DNA of 64,000 nt from Variovorax boronicumulans (GCF_007677875.1 NZ_VEDO01000008.1:124001-188000); one strand, 5' to 3'. Shown: positions 1 through 11,035, counted from the first letter of the stretch. Numbers and translations: made by a program. The notes: generated by a model from the sequence alone, not told the origin.

Positions 1-1619
1 CCGACCTCGATCACCGTGGTGCTGACCAGCACGCCCATCAGGCCTTCGGTGAACAGCGCCATGACGGCCTTCTTCTCCGCAGGCGCCATGCGCGCGTGCA
101 GCAGGCCGACCAGCACGCCGGGCAGCGCATCGGACAGCTCGGCATGCGTGGCCGTGGCGTTGACGAGGTCGATGGCCTCGCTCTCCTCGATCAGCGGGCA
201 GACCCAGTAGACCTGCCGGCCCTCGCGCAGCTGCTCGCCGATGCGCGCGACCACCTCGTCGCGCCGTCCCTCGTGCACCACGCGCGTGACCACGGGCGTG
301 CGGCCGGGCGGCAGCTCGTCGATGGGGGAGACGTCCAGGTCGGCGTAATAGCTCATGGCCAGCGTGCGCGGAATCGGCGTGGCGCTCATCATGAGCAGGT
401 GCGGCTCCTGGCCTTCGTGGGCCAGCTTGGCCCGCAGCGCCAGCCGCTGCGCTACGCCGAAGCGGTGCTGCTCGTCGATCACGGCCAGCGCCAGGCGCTG
501 GAAATGCACCTTGTCCTGGATCACGGCGTGCGTGCCCACGACCAGTGCCGCCTCGCCGCTGGCGATGCGCGCGAGCTGGGTCTCGCGGTCCCTCTTCTTC
601 TGGCCGCCGCCCAGCCAGGCGATGCCCCGGCCGCGGGCGGCCAGCAGCGGCTCCAGCCAGTCGGCGAGCTTGCGAAAGTGCTGCTCGGCCAGGATCTCGG
701 TCGGCGCCATCAGCGCGCACTGCCAGCCGGCGTCCATGCAGACGGCCGCCGCCAGCGCGGCGACCACCGTCTTGCCCGAACCCACGTCGCCTTGCAGCAG
801 CCGGTGCATGGGCTGGGGCCGGGCCAGGTCGGCTGCGATCTCGGCCACCACGCGCTGCTGCGCGCCGGTCAGCGCGAACGGCAGCGCGGCCAGCAAGCCG
901 TCGCGCACGCCATCTGCGGTCGCGGGCAGGCTCGGCGCGCGCAGCCTGTCACGTTCGCGCTTGGCCGCCAGTTGCGAGAGCTGCTGCGCCAGCAACTCCT
1001 CGGCCTTCAGGCGCTGCCAGGCCGGGTGGCTGCGGTCTTCCAGCGCGGCCAGCGACACCGCGGGCGTGGGATGGTGCAGGAAGTCGAGCGCGGCACGCAG
1101 GCTCCAGGGCTGCGGCCTTGGCAGGGTTTCGGACAGGTCGGCCCGCGCCAGACCTGCCAGCACGGCCTTGCGCAGGTAGCTCTGCGGCAGGCCGGCGGTC
1201 GTCGGGTACACGGGCGTCAGCGCGGTCGGCAGTTCGCCCGTGTCGGGCCGAAACTGCGGGTGCAGCATCTGCCGCCCGGCGAAGCCGCCGCGCACCTCGC
1301 CACGCACGCGGATGCGGGCGCCCGGTGCCAGCGACTTCTGGTGCGAGGGGTAGAAGCTGAAGAAGCGCAGCAGGCAGCGGTCGGTACCGTCGTCCACGGT
1401 CACGAGCAGCTGGCGCCGCGGGCCGGGCCGGATCTCGCTGCCGACCACGGTGGCGGCGATCTGCACGGTGTCGCCGTCGTGCGTGTCGGCCAGGCGGACG
1501 ATGCGTGTCTCGTCCTCGTAGCGCAGCGGCAGGTGCAGGGCCAGATCGATGGGGCGGCGCAGTCCCAGCTTGTGCAGCGCCCGCTGCGCCGGGCTCTCGC
1601 GCGGTCGTTCGGCCGGCAC
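1..1619 (-). CDS. recG: ATP-dependent DNA helicase RecG (3' end beyond window)
   Basis: RecG reverses stalled replication forks and branch-migrates Holliday junctions. About 539 codons are visible. The gene runs off the left edge, so roughly the last 150 residues of a usual ~690-residue protein are missing. The N-terminal wedge/OB region comes first, then the helicase core. Walker A reads GDVGSGKT near residue 277, the DEQH box lies near residue 382 (DEQHRFG), and the helicase-C signature VSTTVIEVG sits at the window edge. I chose the GTG at 1619, two bases after the stop of the upstream epimerase gene. The protein there opens VPAERPRE and leads straight into the expected wedge-domain sequence. 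That spacing suggests cotranscription with the epimerase. The family is certain; the exact start is likely but not proven. Confidence 0.93.
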   Translation of the reverse strand, partial: MPAERPRESPAQRALHKLGLRRPIDLALHLPLRYEDETRIVRLADTHDGDTVQIAATVVGSEIRPGPRRQLLVTVDDGTDRCLLRFFSFYPSHQKSLAPGARIRVRGEVRGGFAGRQMLHPQFRPDTGELPTALTPVYPTTAGLPQSYLRKAVLAGLARADLSETLPRPQPWSLRAALDFLHHPTPAVSLAALEDRSHPAWQRLKAEELLAQQLSQLAAKRERDRLRAPSLPATADGVRDGLLAALPFALTGAQQRVVAEIAADLARPQPMHRLLQGDVGSGKTVVAALAAAVCMDAGWQCALMAPTEILAEQHFRKLADWLEPLLAARGRGIAWLGGGQKKRDRETQLARIASGEAALVVGTHAVIQDKVHFQRLALAVIDEQHRFGVAQRLALRAKLAHEGQEPHLLMMSATPIPRTLAMSYYADLDVSPIDELPPGRTPVVTRVVHEGRRDEVVARIGEQLREGRQVYWVCPLIEESEAIDLVNATATHAELSDALPGVLVGLLHARMAPAEKKAVMALFTEGLMGVLVSTTVIEV

Positions 1620-1621
1620 GC

Positions 1622-2566
1622 TCAGCAGAGGTCCTTCAGTGCCGCAGCCGCGTCCGGAAAGCGAAAGGCAAAGCCGCTGCCCAGCAGCCGCCGGGGCAGT
1701 ACCCGCTGGCCCGCGGTCAGCAGTTCGGCCTGCTCGCCCAACACCAGGCGCAGCGGCAGGCCCGGCGTGGGCAGCCAGCTGGGTCGCCCGAGCTGGCGCG
1801 CGGCCATGCGGCTGAACTCCGCCTGGCGCAGCACGCCGGGCGCAGTGACGTTGTAGACCGGCGTGCCCGGCGGCGCGCCCTCGGCCAAGCCCCAGGTGTG
1901 GGCCATCGCCCCGAGCACGTCCTGCACATGGACCCAGCTGAACCACTGCCGCCCTCCGGCCAGCGGCCCGCCCAGGCCCAGCCGGACGGGCAGCAGCATC
2001 TGCGGCAGCGCACCTTCGCGCCCCAGCACCACGCCCAGCCGCAAGCGCACCACCGCCACACCCAGGTCGGCCGCGCGCAGCGCGGCCTGCTCCCAGCGCT
2101 GGCACAGCTCGGACATGAAGACCGGTTGGGGTGGCGCTTCCTCGGTCAGCGGGGTGTCGTCGCCCGGCGCCTGCACGCCGTAATACCCCACGGCAGAGGC
2201 CTGCAGCAGCAGCCAGGGTTTGCGGGGCAGTGTGGCCATCCACCCGACCAGTTGCTGCGTGAGACCCTCGCGGCTCGCGAGCAGCGTGGCGCGCCGCGCC
2301 GCCGTCCAGGGCCAGCCCAGGATGCGTGCGCCGGCGAGGTTGATGACCACGTCGCAGGGCGGCAGCGCGCCCAGCGACGCCACGCACGTCACGCCGTGCC
2401 CCAGACGCCGTGCCGCGGCGGCCGGGTCGCGCGTCCATACGCTCACGCTATGGCCGTCACGCACCAGCGCCTCGGCCAGCAGCCGGCCGATGAAGCCGGT
2501 GCCGCCCGTGAGCAGCACCCGTTGCGGGGTCGTGCCGAAGCGGATCGGGTCGCTCGCAGAGGTCAT
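1622..2566 (-). CDS. TIGR01777-type NAD(P)-dependent epimerase (SDR superfamily)
   Basis: This 314-residue protein is an atypical short-chain dehydrogenase of the YfcH/SDR39U1 type. The nucleotide-binding motif GGTGFIG lies near residues 21-27. The C-terminal third has the DUF1731 pattern, ending in a [10 protein letters not shown]-like segment. The substrate is unknown across the family. The frame stays open upstream, but the ATG at 2566 ([10 protein letters not shown]) gives the normal family length. The upstream extension is arginine-rich and overlaps the promoter side of queA. A -10-like CACAAT lies 8 nt before this ATG. The stop is two bases from the recG start, so the two genes are probably cotranscribed. 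Confidence 0.85.
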   Translation of the reverse strand: MTSASDPIRFGTTPQRVLLTGGTGFIGRLLAEALVRDGHSVSVWTRDPAAAARRLGHGVTCVASLGALPPCDVVINLAGARILGWPWTAARRATLLASREGLTQQLVGWMATLPRKPWLLLQASAVGYYGVQAPGDDTPLTEEAPPQPVFMSELCQRWEQAALRAADLGVAVVRLRLGVVLGREGALPQMLLPVRLGLGGPLAGGRQWFSWVHVQDVLGAMAHTWGLAEGAPPGTPVYNVTAPGVLRQAEFSRMAARQLGRPSWLPTPGLPLRLVLGEQAELLTAGQRVLPRRLLGSGFAFRFPDAAAALKDLC

Positions 2567-2574
2567 GGGCCGGC

Positions 2575-2580
2575 ATTGTG
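2575..2580 (-). promoter_or_regulatory. Candidate -10 box of the epimerase gene, leaderless spacing
   Basis: CACAAT (minus strand) ends 8 nt before the ATG at 2566, with no Shine-Dalgarno sequence between. Transcription would start at or next to the start codon. No good -35 hexamer is visible. Confidence 0.3.
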
Positions 2581-2602
2581 CCCGCCGCCTGCGGCGCCAT
2601 GG

Positions 2603-2608
2603 GAGAAT
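2603..2608 (+). promoter_or_regulatory. Candidate -10 box for queA-tgt
   Basis: GAGAAT in the context GGGAGAATCGCGC lies 39 nt before the queA ATG, giving a leader of about 30 nt. It faces away from the epimerase -10 box in the same divergent gap. No convincing -35 is visible. Confidence 0.3.
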
Positions 2609-2647
2609 CGCGCCCTTCTTGGAACGGGCCCGTCCGGCCCTCAAGCC

Positions 2648-4862
<2,215 letters not shown>

Positions 4863-4883
4863 GCCCTGCGGGCTGCGTCATCG

Positions 4884-4908
4884 ATGTATATACTTTGAGT
4901 AGATACAT
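4884..4908. promoter_or_regulatory. Palindromic operator/promoter of vapBC
   Basis: ATGTATATAC-TTTGA-GTAGATACAT is an inverted repeat with 10-bp arms, one mismatch and a 5-bp centre. It ends 15 nt before the antitoxin ATG and contains TATACT, a good -10 box. Antitoxins of this class usually bind such palindromes through their N-terminal AbrB-like domain and repress their own operon. Binding here is inferred. Confidence 0.6.
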
Positions 4909-4923
4909 TTGCAAGAAACCTCC

Positions 4924-5154
4924 ATGACCCTCGCCCGCGTCTTCCAATCCGGCAACAGCCAAGCCGTGCGGCTGCCCAAGGAGTTCCGCCTGGACGTGGA
5001 CCAGGTGGAGATCTTCCGCCAGGGCAACGACATCGTGCTGCGCCAGAGCCCGCCGCCGGCCACGGCCGTGTTCGACCTGCTGGCCAGCCTGCCCGAGGAC
5101 TTCATGGCCGAGGGGCGCGAGGATGCCCCGCCGCAGGAACGCGACCCGCTCTGA
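4924..5154 (+). CDS. vapB: VapB-type antitoxin (AbrB/MazE-like fold)
   Basis: This is a 76-residue antitoxin. The N-terminal swapped-hairpin DNA-binding domain is recognisable from RVFQSGNSQAVRLPKEFR (residues about 5-22) and VEIFRQGNDIVL. The C-terminal third, rich in Pro, Glu and Asp, would wrap the toxin. It should neutralise the downstream PIN-domain RNase and autorepress the operon through the palindrome just upstream. An in-frame TTG at 4909 is possible, but the ATG at 4924 gives the conserved N terminus. The stop is 11 nt before the vapC start. The family is clear; the target of the pair is unknown. Confidence 0.88.
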   Translation: MTLARVFQSGNSQAVRLPKEFRLDVDQVEIFRQGNDIVLRQSPPPATAVFDLLASLPEDFMAEGREDAPPQERDPL

Positions 5155-5165
5155 AGGCCGGTGCC

Positions 5166-5597
5166 ATGGCCCGCGCCGCCGTCCGCTACCTGCTGGACAC
5201 CAACATCTGCATCTACATCGCCAAGAGCCAGCCGCCTGCCGTGCGCCGACATTTCGAGCGGCATGCGTTGGGCAGCCTGGCCATGTCGGCGATCACGGTC
5301 GGCGAACTGCGCTTCGGTGCAGAGAAGAGCCAGGCGCGTGTCCGGGCGCTGGCCACCATTGCCCAGCTGGTGCAGACCATCCAACCCTGCCCCGTGCCTG
5401 TCGCAGCCGCCGAACACTACGGCGACATCCGCGCCGCGCTGCAACGCCTAGGCCAACCCATCGGCAACAACGACCTGTGGCTGGCCGCCCATGCGCGCGC
5501 CGAAGGCTGGGTGCTGGTGACGCACAACACACGCGAGTTCACGCGCGTCCCCGGCCTTCGCCTGGAGGACTGGGCCGAAGCGCCAGCGGGCGGCTGA
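5166..5597 (+). CDS. vapC: VapC toxin, PIN-domain ribonuclease
   Basis: This is a 143-residue PIN-domain endoribonuclease of the type that cleaves initiator tRNA or ribosomal RNA when freed from its antitoxin. Conserved acidic residues are Asp11 (LLDTNICIYI), Glu47 (ITVGELRFG) and Asp103 (IGNNDLWLAAHA). The fourth motif LVTHNTREFTRVPGL is also present, so the active site looks intact. An AAGG purine tract precedes the ATG. It forms a two-gene operon with the antitoxin, inserted between the tgt operon and a LysR gene. No repeats or integrase were seen at the edges. Toxicity and RNA target are inferred from the family. Confidence 0.9.
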   Translation: MARAAVRYLLDTNICIYIAKSQPPAVRRHFERHALGSLAMSAITVGELRFGAEKSQARVRALATIAQLVQTIQPCPVPVAAAEHYGDIRAALQRLGQPIGNNDLWLAAHARAEGWVLVTHNTREFTRVPGLRLEDWAEAPAGG

Positions 5598-5603
5598 CGC
5601 CGC

Positions 5604-6554
5604 TCAAGTCGCGAACGCCTGCAAGCGCAGCGCGTGCCGCGTGTCGAAGCGCTCGCGGATGCGGTTGACCTCGGCGTCCAGCGCTTCGAGGAACAGGCCC
5701 ATGGCCACGGCCGTGCTGTAGCCAGAGCGCTGGTAGATGCAGCTGTACAGCGCTGCGCCCTGGTCTTCCAGCGCCACCCAGACCAGGCGGCCGGCATCCA
5801 CGTCCTCGGCCACGTTGTCGGGAATCAGGAAGCCCACGGCCTGGCTGCCGGCCACGAGCCGGCGCACCATGGGGACCGAGCCCGTCTCCACCAGCGGACG
5901 GCCGAGCCGGCTCAGGCGCGGGTCCACGCGCTCGAGCAGGCTGCGCAACTCCATCTCCGGCGACAGCATGATGAGCGGATGGTCCAGGCAGTCGCGCAGG
6001 CGCAGCAGGCGCGGCGTGGCCGTCAGCGGATGGCCGGGCGCCGTGACCACACCCAGCGGCTGGGCGTAGGCGCGCACCTCCTCCACACCCGGCGGCGGCT
6101 TGCGGCGCAGGCAAAAGGCCACGTCGATCTCGCCGTTGGCGACCCAGCGCTGCAGTGCCTCGCCGTTGCCGGAACGTACGCTGAAGGTGATGTCGGGGTG
6201 GCTCTTCTGCACGTTCTCGATCACCTGGGGCAGCAGGTGCTCGGCCGTGGCATGGGGCACGCCCACGTTGACGTGGCCGCGCCGCACCTTGCGCAGGTCT
6301 TCGACCTGCGAGAGCGCGTTGTCGAAGTCGCGCTGGCTGCGGCGCACGGCCGCGATCATGATCTCGCCGGCCGTGGTGAGCTGCATGCCGCGCGGCAGGC
6401 GGTCGAACAGCGGCACGCCGACCGAGGCTTCCAAATTGAGGATCTGCTGGTTCACGGCCGCAGCCGTCAGGTGCAGCGTCTCGGCCGCCTTGCGCACCGA
6501 GCCGCGGCGTGCGACCTCGTCGAAGCAGCGGAAGGTCTGGGAAATGGCGGGCAT
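5604..6554 (-). CDS. LysR-family transcriptional regulator
   Basis: This is a 316-residue LysR regulator. The winged helix-turn-helix lies at residues about 1-60 (RKAAETLHLTAAAVNQQILNLE), followed by a periplasmic-binding-like effector domain. I preferred the ATG at 6554 (MPAISQTFRCF) over an upstream alternative at 6590. It is divergent from an arylsulfotransferase-like gene and a Bug solute-binding gene, the usual position of a regulator for a small uptake and catabolism locus in Burkholderiales. A TACACT -10 box lies 6 nt before the start, and an inverted repeat overlaps it, consistent with autoregulation. The effector is unknown. Confidence 0.9.
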   Translation of the reverse strand: MPAISQTFRCFDEVARRGSVRKAAETLHLTAAAVNQQILNLEASVGVPLFDRLPRGMQLTTAGEIMIAAVRRSQRDFDNALSQVEDLRKVRRGHVNVGVPHATAEHLLPQVIENVQKSHPDITFSVRSGNGEALQRWVANGEIDVAFCLRRKPPPGVEEVRAYAQPLGVVTAPGHPLTATPRLLRLRDCLDHPLIMLSPEMELRSLLERVDPRLSRLGRPLVETGSVPMVRRLVAGSQAVGFLIPDNVAEDVDAGRLVWVALEDQGAALYSCIYQRSGYSTAVAMGLFLEALDAEVNRIRERFDTRHALRLQAFAT

Positions 6555-6557
6555 CGG

Positions 6558-6580
6558 GTCAGTGTAAAAAAATATCTGAC
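6558..6580. promoter_or_regulatory. Candidate LysR operator
   Basis: GTCAG-N13-CTGAC flanks an A-rich centre immediately before the LysR start, in the divergent gap to the arylsulfotransferase-like gene. Position and dyad symmetry fit an autoregulatory LysR site. Binding is inferred. Confidence 0.35.
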
Positions 6581-6590
6581 ACCCATGCAA
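6561..6590 (-). promoter_or_regulatory. Candidate lysR promoter, leaderless spacing
   Basis: On the minus strand, TTGCAT (6590-6585), an 18-nt spacer and TACACT (6566-6561) are followed after 6 nt by the LysR ATG. The -10 overlaps the left arm of the candidate operator. Confidence 0.4.
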
Positions 6591-6673
6591 AAACGTTCCG
6601 CTATTCCAGACGCTGGCCCATCACCAGAATCCGCTCTATCGCAACGTTTCAAGCCCTTGCAGGAGCACCCGAC

Positions 6674-7789
6674 ATGGCCACCACCGTCGACCAGATCACC
6701 CAGCGGCGCCGCGGCGTCGGCCTCATCGCCCACGACCCGGCGGCCAGCGCCGGCGGCTACACGCTGATCGCACCGCAGACGGCCGGCGGCAAGGTCTACC
6801 TGATCGACATCGGAGGCCGGGTGGTGCACGAGTGGCAGATGCCCGTGCGCGCCGGCCGCCACGCCGTCATCCTGCCCAACGGCAACCTGGGCTACAACGG
6901 CAACCACGCCGATTCGCCCGACCGCTACGCGCCCTGGTCCATGTGGCATGGCGGCGATTTCTACGAAGTCACGCCGGCCGGCGAGACCGTCTGGCGCTAC
7001 CAGGACCCGGCCCATCACCACGACGCGCAGTGGCTCCCCAATGGCAACCTGCTCTACGCCGCCTGCGCGCCGGTGCCTGAGGGTTTTGCCGAACGCGTGC
7101 CGGGCGGCACGGCCCATGGCGAAAACGAAGTCATGTACGGCGATGTGATCCGCGAGGTGGACCGCGCCGGCCAGCTGGTCTGGGAATGGAAGGCCTGGGA
7201 GCATCTGAAGCCCGAGGACTTCCCCATCCACCCCGGTTTCGGCCGCTACCACTGGCCGCTGGTCAACGGGCTCGGTGTCGCCGAGGACGGCACCATCTAC
7301 ATGAGCCTGCGCACCACGGCCGGCATCGTCGGCGTGGACAAGGCCACGGGCAAGGTGAAGCAGCACATCCCACCCTCGGTGGTCTCGCACCAGCATGCGC
7401 CGGTGCCGCTGGCCAACGGCAACGTGCTGGCCTTCGACAACGGCAACTTCCGCGCCGGGGCGCACGTGGCGTTCTCGCGGGTGGTCGAGATCGATCCCAA
7501 GACCAACGAAGTCGTCTGGAGCTACCAGGACGAGATGGTCAACGCCTTCTTCACGGCCTTCATGGGCAACGCGCAGCGGCTGTGGAATGGCAACACCCAC
7601 ATCACCGAATCGGCCACGGGCCGGCTGTTCGAGGTCAATCCCGAAGGCGAGGTGGTCTGGGAATTCATCCTGCCCTGGTTCGCCGAGTACCCCGACGCGG
7701 CCGCGCGCAAGACCGGCCCGGGCCGGCTGAACAGCGTGTTCCAGACCTTCCGCTATCCGGCCTCGGCACTGCCCTGGCTCCAGGCTTGA
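6674..7789 (+). CDS. Arylsulfotransferase (ASST)-like beta-propeller protein
   Basis: This 371-residue protein is built of repeated blades of the form G-xx-VWxY or VVWEW, for example GETVWRYQD, GQLVWEWKAW, NEVVWSYQDE and GEVVWEFILPW. That is the pattern of the aryl-sulfate sulfotransferase/Arylsulfotran_2 family. Histidine-rich loops (DPAHHHDAQWLPNGN, VVSHQHAPVPLANGN) sit where family members carry catalytic and ligand residues. I see no signal peptide, unlike the periplasmic E. coli-type ASST. The start has AGGAG 8 nt upstream of the ATG at 6674. It is followed after 18 nt by a Bug solute-binding gene and controlled from a divergent LysR, suggesting use of an imported organic compound. The substrate is unknown. 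Confidence 0.75.
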   Translation: MATTVDQITQRRRGVGLIAHDPAASAGGYTLIAPQTAGGKVYLIDIGGRVVHEWQMPVRAGRHAVILPNGNLGYNGNHADSPDRYAPWSMWHGGDFYEVTPAGETVWRYQDPAHHHDAQWLPNGNLLYAACAPVPEGFAERVPGGTAHGENEVMYGDVIREVDRAGQLVWEWKAWEHLKPEDFPIHPGFGRYHWPLVNGLGVAEDGTIYMSLRTTAGIVGVDKATGKVKQHIPPSVVSHQHAPVPLANGNVLAFDNGNFRAGAHVAFSRVVEIDPKTNEVVWSYQDEMVNAFFTAFMGNAQRLWNGNTHITESATGRLFEVNPEGEVVWEFILPWFAEYPDAAARKTGPGRLNSVFQTFRYPASALPWLQA

Positions 7790-7807
7790 TCCCACGAGGA
7801 CCATCCC

Positions 7808-8785
7808 ATGCCCGTCACCCGTCGTCTCGCATCGGCCCTGATACTCGCCCTGCCCTTGCTGGCCCAGGCCCAACCGGGCGCCTGGCCCAGCCAGCCCATC
7901 ACTGCCGTCGTGCCGTTCTCGGCCGGCGGCAGCGTGGACGTGGCCGCCCGCCTCGTCATGCCCCGACTGGCCGAACGGCTGGGCCAGCCCGTCGTGGTCG
8001 AAAACACCGTGGGCGCCTCCGGCACCATCGCCACCCAGCGCGTGATCAAGGCCAGGCCCGATGGCTACACCTTCCTGTTCGGCGTGGCCAGCCCGGTCAC
8101 GGTGGCGCCGCTGGTCTCGCCGGGCCGCTTCAAGTACGACGGCCTCAAGGAACTGCTGCCGGTGGTGCCGGTCGCGGCCTCGGCCTTCGTGCTGGTCGGC
8201 CGGCCCGACCTGCCCGCGGCCAGCGCGGCCGAACTCGTGAAGCTGGTGCGCAGCCAGCCCGGCAAGCTCAACTTCGGCACCGACGGCGTCGGCACCAGCC
8301 TGCATGTGACGGCCGAGATGCTCAAGCAGAAGGCCCAGCTGGACATGGTCCATGTGCCCTACAAGTCCGGGCCCCAGGTGCTGACCGAACTGGCCGGCGG
8401 CCAGATCGACCTGGCGGTGCTGCCCGTCGCGCTGGCCCAGGGCATGGTGCGCGACGGCAAGGTCAAAGGCTATGGTGTGACCTCGCGCCAGCGCGCCGCC
8501 ACGCTGCCGGATACGCCCAGCCTGTCGGAGACGGCCGAGTTCGCCGGCCTGGACGTGCTGGCCTGGCAGGGCCTGCTGCTGCCGGCCGGCACCGACGGCG
8601 CCATCGCGGCCCGGCTGGCGCGCGAGACCGCCGCAGTGCTGGCCGAGCCCGACACGCAGCGCCGCCTGGCCGACGCGGGCTTTGCGCCGATGACCATGAC
8701 GCAGACCCAGTTCGCCGACTACCTGGCGCGCGAGAAGAAAGACCTGGCGGCCACCATCGCCGCGGCCCACATCACGGTCGACTGA
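7808..8785 (+). CDS. Bug/TctC-family tripartite tricarboxylate transporter substrate-binding protein
   Basis: This 325-residue periplasmic binding protein has a signal peptide (two Arg, hydrophobic stretch, cleavage near residue 21 at LLAQAQ). The mature start, WPSQPITAVVPFSAGGSVDVAARL, is the Bug-family signature (WP-x-PI and PF-x-GG). Such proteins bind small carboxylates or aromatics for TTT-type transporters. Orphan copies next to LysR and a catabolic gene are very common in Comamonadaceae and Alcaligenaceae. No membrane TctA/TctB genes are nearby. It is probably cotranscribed with the arylsulfotransferase-like gene. The ligand cannot be predicted. Confidence 0.93.
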   Translation: MPVTRRLASALILALPLLAQAQPGAWPSQPITAVVPFSAGGSVDVAARLVMPRLAERLGQPVVVENTVGASGTIATQRVIKARPDGYTFLFGVASPVTVAPLVSPGRFKYDGLKELLPVVPVAASAFVLVGRPDLPAASAAELVKLVRSQPGKLNFGTDGVGTSLHVTAEMLKQKAQLDMVHVPYKSGPQVLTELAGGQIDLAVLPVALAQGMVRDGKVKGYGVTSRQRAATLPDTPSLSETAEFAGLDVLAWQGLLLPAGTDGAIAARLARETAAVLAEPDTQRRLADAGFAPMTMTQTQFADYLAREKKDLAATIAAAHITVD

Positions 8786-8836
8786 CAAGGCCGTCGTTCG
8801 CGCAAGGGCTCGACGGGGGTTGCAACAAGCGGTGTC

Positions 8837-8842
8837 TATACT
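8837..8842 (+). promoter_or_regulatory. Candidate -10 box for the AI-2E family gene
   Basis: TATACT stands out in GC-rich DNA about 70 nt upstream of the ATG at 8913 and would give a leader of about 64 nt. The -35 is not clear. Confidence 0.35.
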
Positions 8843-8912
8843 TTTCCGCTTCGCCGAACCCTGAGACCGCGTGCGCTGACCGGGCGCAGCGCTCACCACG
8901 AGACACCCGCCC

Positions 8913-10019
8913 ATGCCCCCGGTCCTGCAAGCCCCCCTGATCGCCCGCGTGCTGTTGCTGCTGGTGCTGGCCGCGGGCGTCTACTTCTTCCGCGGTTTCC
9001 TGGTGCCGGTGCTGGCGGCGCTGATCATCGGCTTCGCGAGCTGGCCGCTGTATGCGCCGCTGGTGCAGCGCTGCGGCGGCCGCACGGCGCTGGCAGCCAG
9101 CCTGGCCACGCTGGTGGTCGTGATCGGGCTCGTCGTGCCGCTGTCGCTGGCGCTGCACTACGCCTTGCAGGAAGCCGCGACCTTCGTGCAATGGCTGCTC
9201 AAAGCCAACCGGGTCGGCGCGGCCGTGCCGCATTGGGTGCAGGAATTCCCGCTGGTCGGCGAGCGCATGGCCCAATGGTGGGTGGAACACCTGGGCGCGC
9301 CGGGCGCCCTGGGCGAATGGGTGGAGCTGCTGAGCGGCCAGCACATCGGCAACATCTACCGCCTGGCGCTGGCCACCACCGGCAACCTGCTGCAGCTGGC
9401 GCTCACGCTGCTGTTCATGCTGATCACGCTGTTCTTCATCTACAAGGACGGCGCCCACTTCGCCGCCCAGCTCGACGTGGTGGGCGAGCGCACGCTGCCG
9501 CAACGCTGGCAGCGCTTCTCGCGCGTGGTGCCGGCCACGGTCAGCTCCACGGTCACGGGCATGGGACTGATCGCGCTGGGCGAGGGTGTGGTGCTGGGCG
9601 TGGCTTACTGGATTGCCGGGGTACCCTCGCCCGTGCTGCTGGGCGTGGTCACGGGCTTCATGGCGCTGATCCCGGGCGGCGCGCCGCTGTCGTTCACGCT
9701 GGTCTCGCTGTACCTGGTGGGCGGCGGGCATTTCGCGGCCGGCGTCGGCCTGTTCCTGTGGGGTTCGATCGAGCTCTTCATCGTCGACAAGACGCTGCGC
9801 CCGCACCTGGTGGGCGGGCCGGTCAAGTTGCCCTTCCTGCCGACGTTCTTCGGGCTGGTGGGCGGCGTCAAGACCATGGGCTTCGTCGGCCTGTTCGTCG
9901 GCCCGGTGCTGATGGCGCTGCTGGTGGCGATCTGGCGCGAATGGGTGCTCAGCATCCGCGCCGAGCCGGCGCCTCAGCCGCCGGCTGCCGGGCGCGCGGC
10001 CGACGTGCCGCACGCATAG
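8913..10019 (+). CDS. AI-2E family transporter (PerM/YdiK-like membrane protein)
   Basis: This is a 368-residue inner-membrane protein with about eight hydrophobic segments. Family marks are the central segment LFFIYKDG and the C-terminal SIELFIVDKTLRPHLVGG and VGLFVGPVLMALLVAIWREW stretches. Members have been linked to autoinducer-2 export or ion/proton antiport, but most are functionally unassigned. The Pro/Ala-rich tail (PAPQPPAAGRAA) is poorly conserved. The last 46 bases overlap the convergent zinc-ribbon gene. There is no strong Shine-Dalgarno sequence. Family assignment is confident; substrate unknown. Confidence 0.88.
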   Translation: MPPVLQAPLIARVLLLLVLAAGVYFFRGFLVPVLAALIIGFASWPLYAPLVQRCGGRTALAASLATLVVVIGLVVPLSLALHYALQEAATFVQWLLKANRVGAAVPHWVQEFPLVGERMAQWWVEHLGAPGALGEWVELLSGQHIGNIYRLALATTGNLLQLALTLLFMLITLFFIYKDGAHFAAQLDVVGERTLPQRWQRFSRVVPATVSSTVTGMGLIALGEGVVLGVAYWIAGVPSPVLLGVVTGFMALIPGGAPLSFTLVSLYLVGGGHFAAGVGLFLWGSIELFIVDKTLRPHLVGGPVKLPFLPTFFGLVGGVKTMGFVGLFVGPVLMALLVAIWREWVLSIRAEPAPQPPAAGRAADVPHA

Positions 10020-11035
10020 CAGAACTTGGAGAACGCGCTCTTGCGCGCCTGGCAGGCCGTGCAGCGGTCGAACAGGCGGATGCCGCAGTGCGGGCAGTAG
10101 TCGATGGCCGGGTCCTTGAGGTCCACGCCGCGCTCGCATCCGGGGCACACGCCCTTGCCCAGCCGCGTCAGCGCCGTGTCGTAGCTCAGTTCGTTGCGGC
10201 GCACGGCGTCGGGCTGGTCTTCGGCGAGCCGCTGGCGCGCCAGGTAGCGGTTCAGCGCCACGATGGCGTAGCGACCCACCAGCACCGTCAGCACGATGCC
10301 CACGATGTAGCGCACGTAGCCGCCGTAGCTGGGCAGGTAGGGCACCAGCTCAACGAAGAATGCGAACAGCGCGAAGAAGATGAAGCCCCAGACAAAGGGC
10401 CACCAGGTGCTCTTGCGCTTCCTGGCAAACAGCCAGCCGGCCACCACCAGCAGGGGCAGCGTCAGGGCCAGGCGGTAGCCGAACACGCGCAGCTCCATGC
10501 GGCGCTGCTCTGCATCCATCGCCTCGTGCGCGGCGGATTCCAGGTCGTTCAACTGCGCGCGCACGCCATCGAGCTGCTGCGCCTGGTCCAGCGCGGCCTG
10601 GCGCAGTGTGTCGATGCGGCGCTGGGCCTCGCCCTCCTTCGCCTTGAGCGCGTCCAAGGCCTGGGTGCGGGCGATCAGCTCGGCATCCTGGTCGGGCTGC
10701 GCGGTGGCGCGCCGCGTCGCCAGCCAGTTGCTGAAGGTCTCGCGCGCGGCCACCGTGGCTTGCTGCGCCACCTGCAAGGCCAGTTCGGCCTGCTCGCGCG
10801 CGGCCTGCGACTGCTGCTGGGCGCGCTCGCCGTCGCGCAGCTGGGTGCGCAGCGGTTCGGCCGCGGCCCGGTCGACGAAGTCGTCCAACTGCAGGCTGCG
10901 CTCGACCTGCGGCAGGTCGCCCACGATGCTGCCGCCCAGCCCGATCAGGAAGCTGGCGAACACGAAGGCCACGAGCCACAGCCCGCGGCGAAACCACTTT
11001 TCCGACAGACGCAATGCATGGGCCATGGTGCTCAT
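9974..11035 (-). CDS. Membrane protein with coiled coil and C-terminal double zinc ribbon
   Basis: This 353-residue protein is not assignable to a named function. It has an N-terminal membrane segment (residues about 20-38) and a long Ala/Gln/Glu/Arg-rich coiled coil (about 60-180) with the repeating pattern of a periplasmic helical hairpin. Two or three further membrane segments follow (about 190-265). The cytosolic tail has four Cys pairs, CPGC, CPHC, CTAC and CYAC, a double zinc-ribbon arrangement. The first four codons overlap the end of the upstream MFS-PlsC gene by ATGA, indicating translational coupling and perhaps a shared role at the inner membrane. The 3' end overlaps the convergent AI-2E gene. 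Confidence 0.75.
   Translation of the reverse strand: MSTMAHALRLSEKWFRRGLWLVAFVFASFLIGLGGSIVGDLPQVERSLQLDDFVDRAAAEPLRTQLRDGERAQQQSQAAREQAELALQVAQQATVAARETFSNWLATRRATAQPDQDAELIARTQALDALKAKEGEAQRRIDTLRQAALDQAQQLDGVRAQLNDLESAAHEAMDAEQRRMELRVFGYRLALTLPLLVVAGWLFARKRKSTWWPFVWGFIFFALFAFFVELVPYLPSYGGYVRYIVGIVLTVLVGRYAIVALNRYLARQRLAEDQPDAVRRNELSYDTALTRLGKGVCPGCERGVDLKDPAIDYCPHCGIRLFDRCTACQARKSAFSKFCYACGTSAARPAAGG

Noticed and set aside
96-1856. Long plus-strand open frame antisense to recG
   Set aside because: The minus strand encodes RecG with its Walker A and DEQH motifs. The plus-strand reading has no motif and ends inside the epimerase gene.
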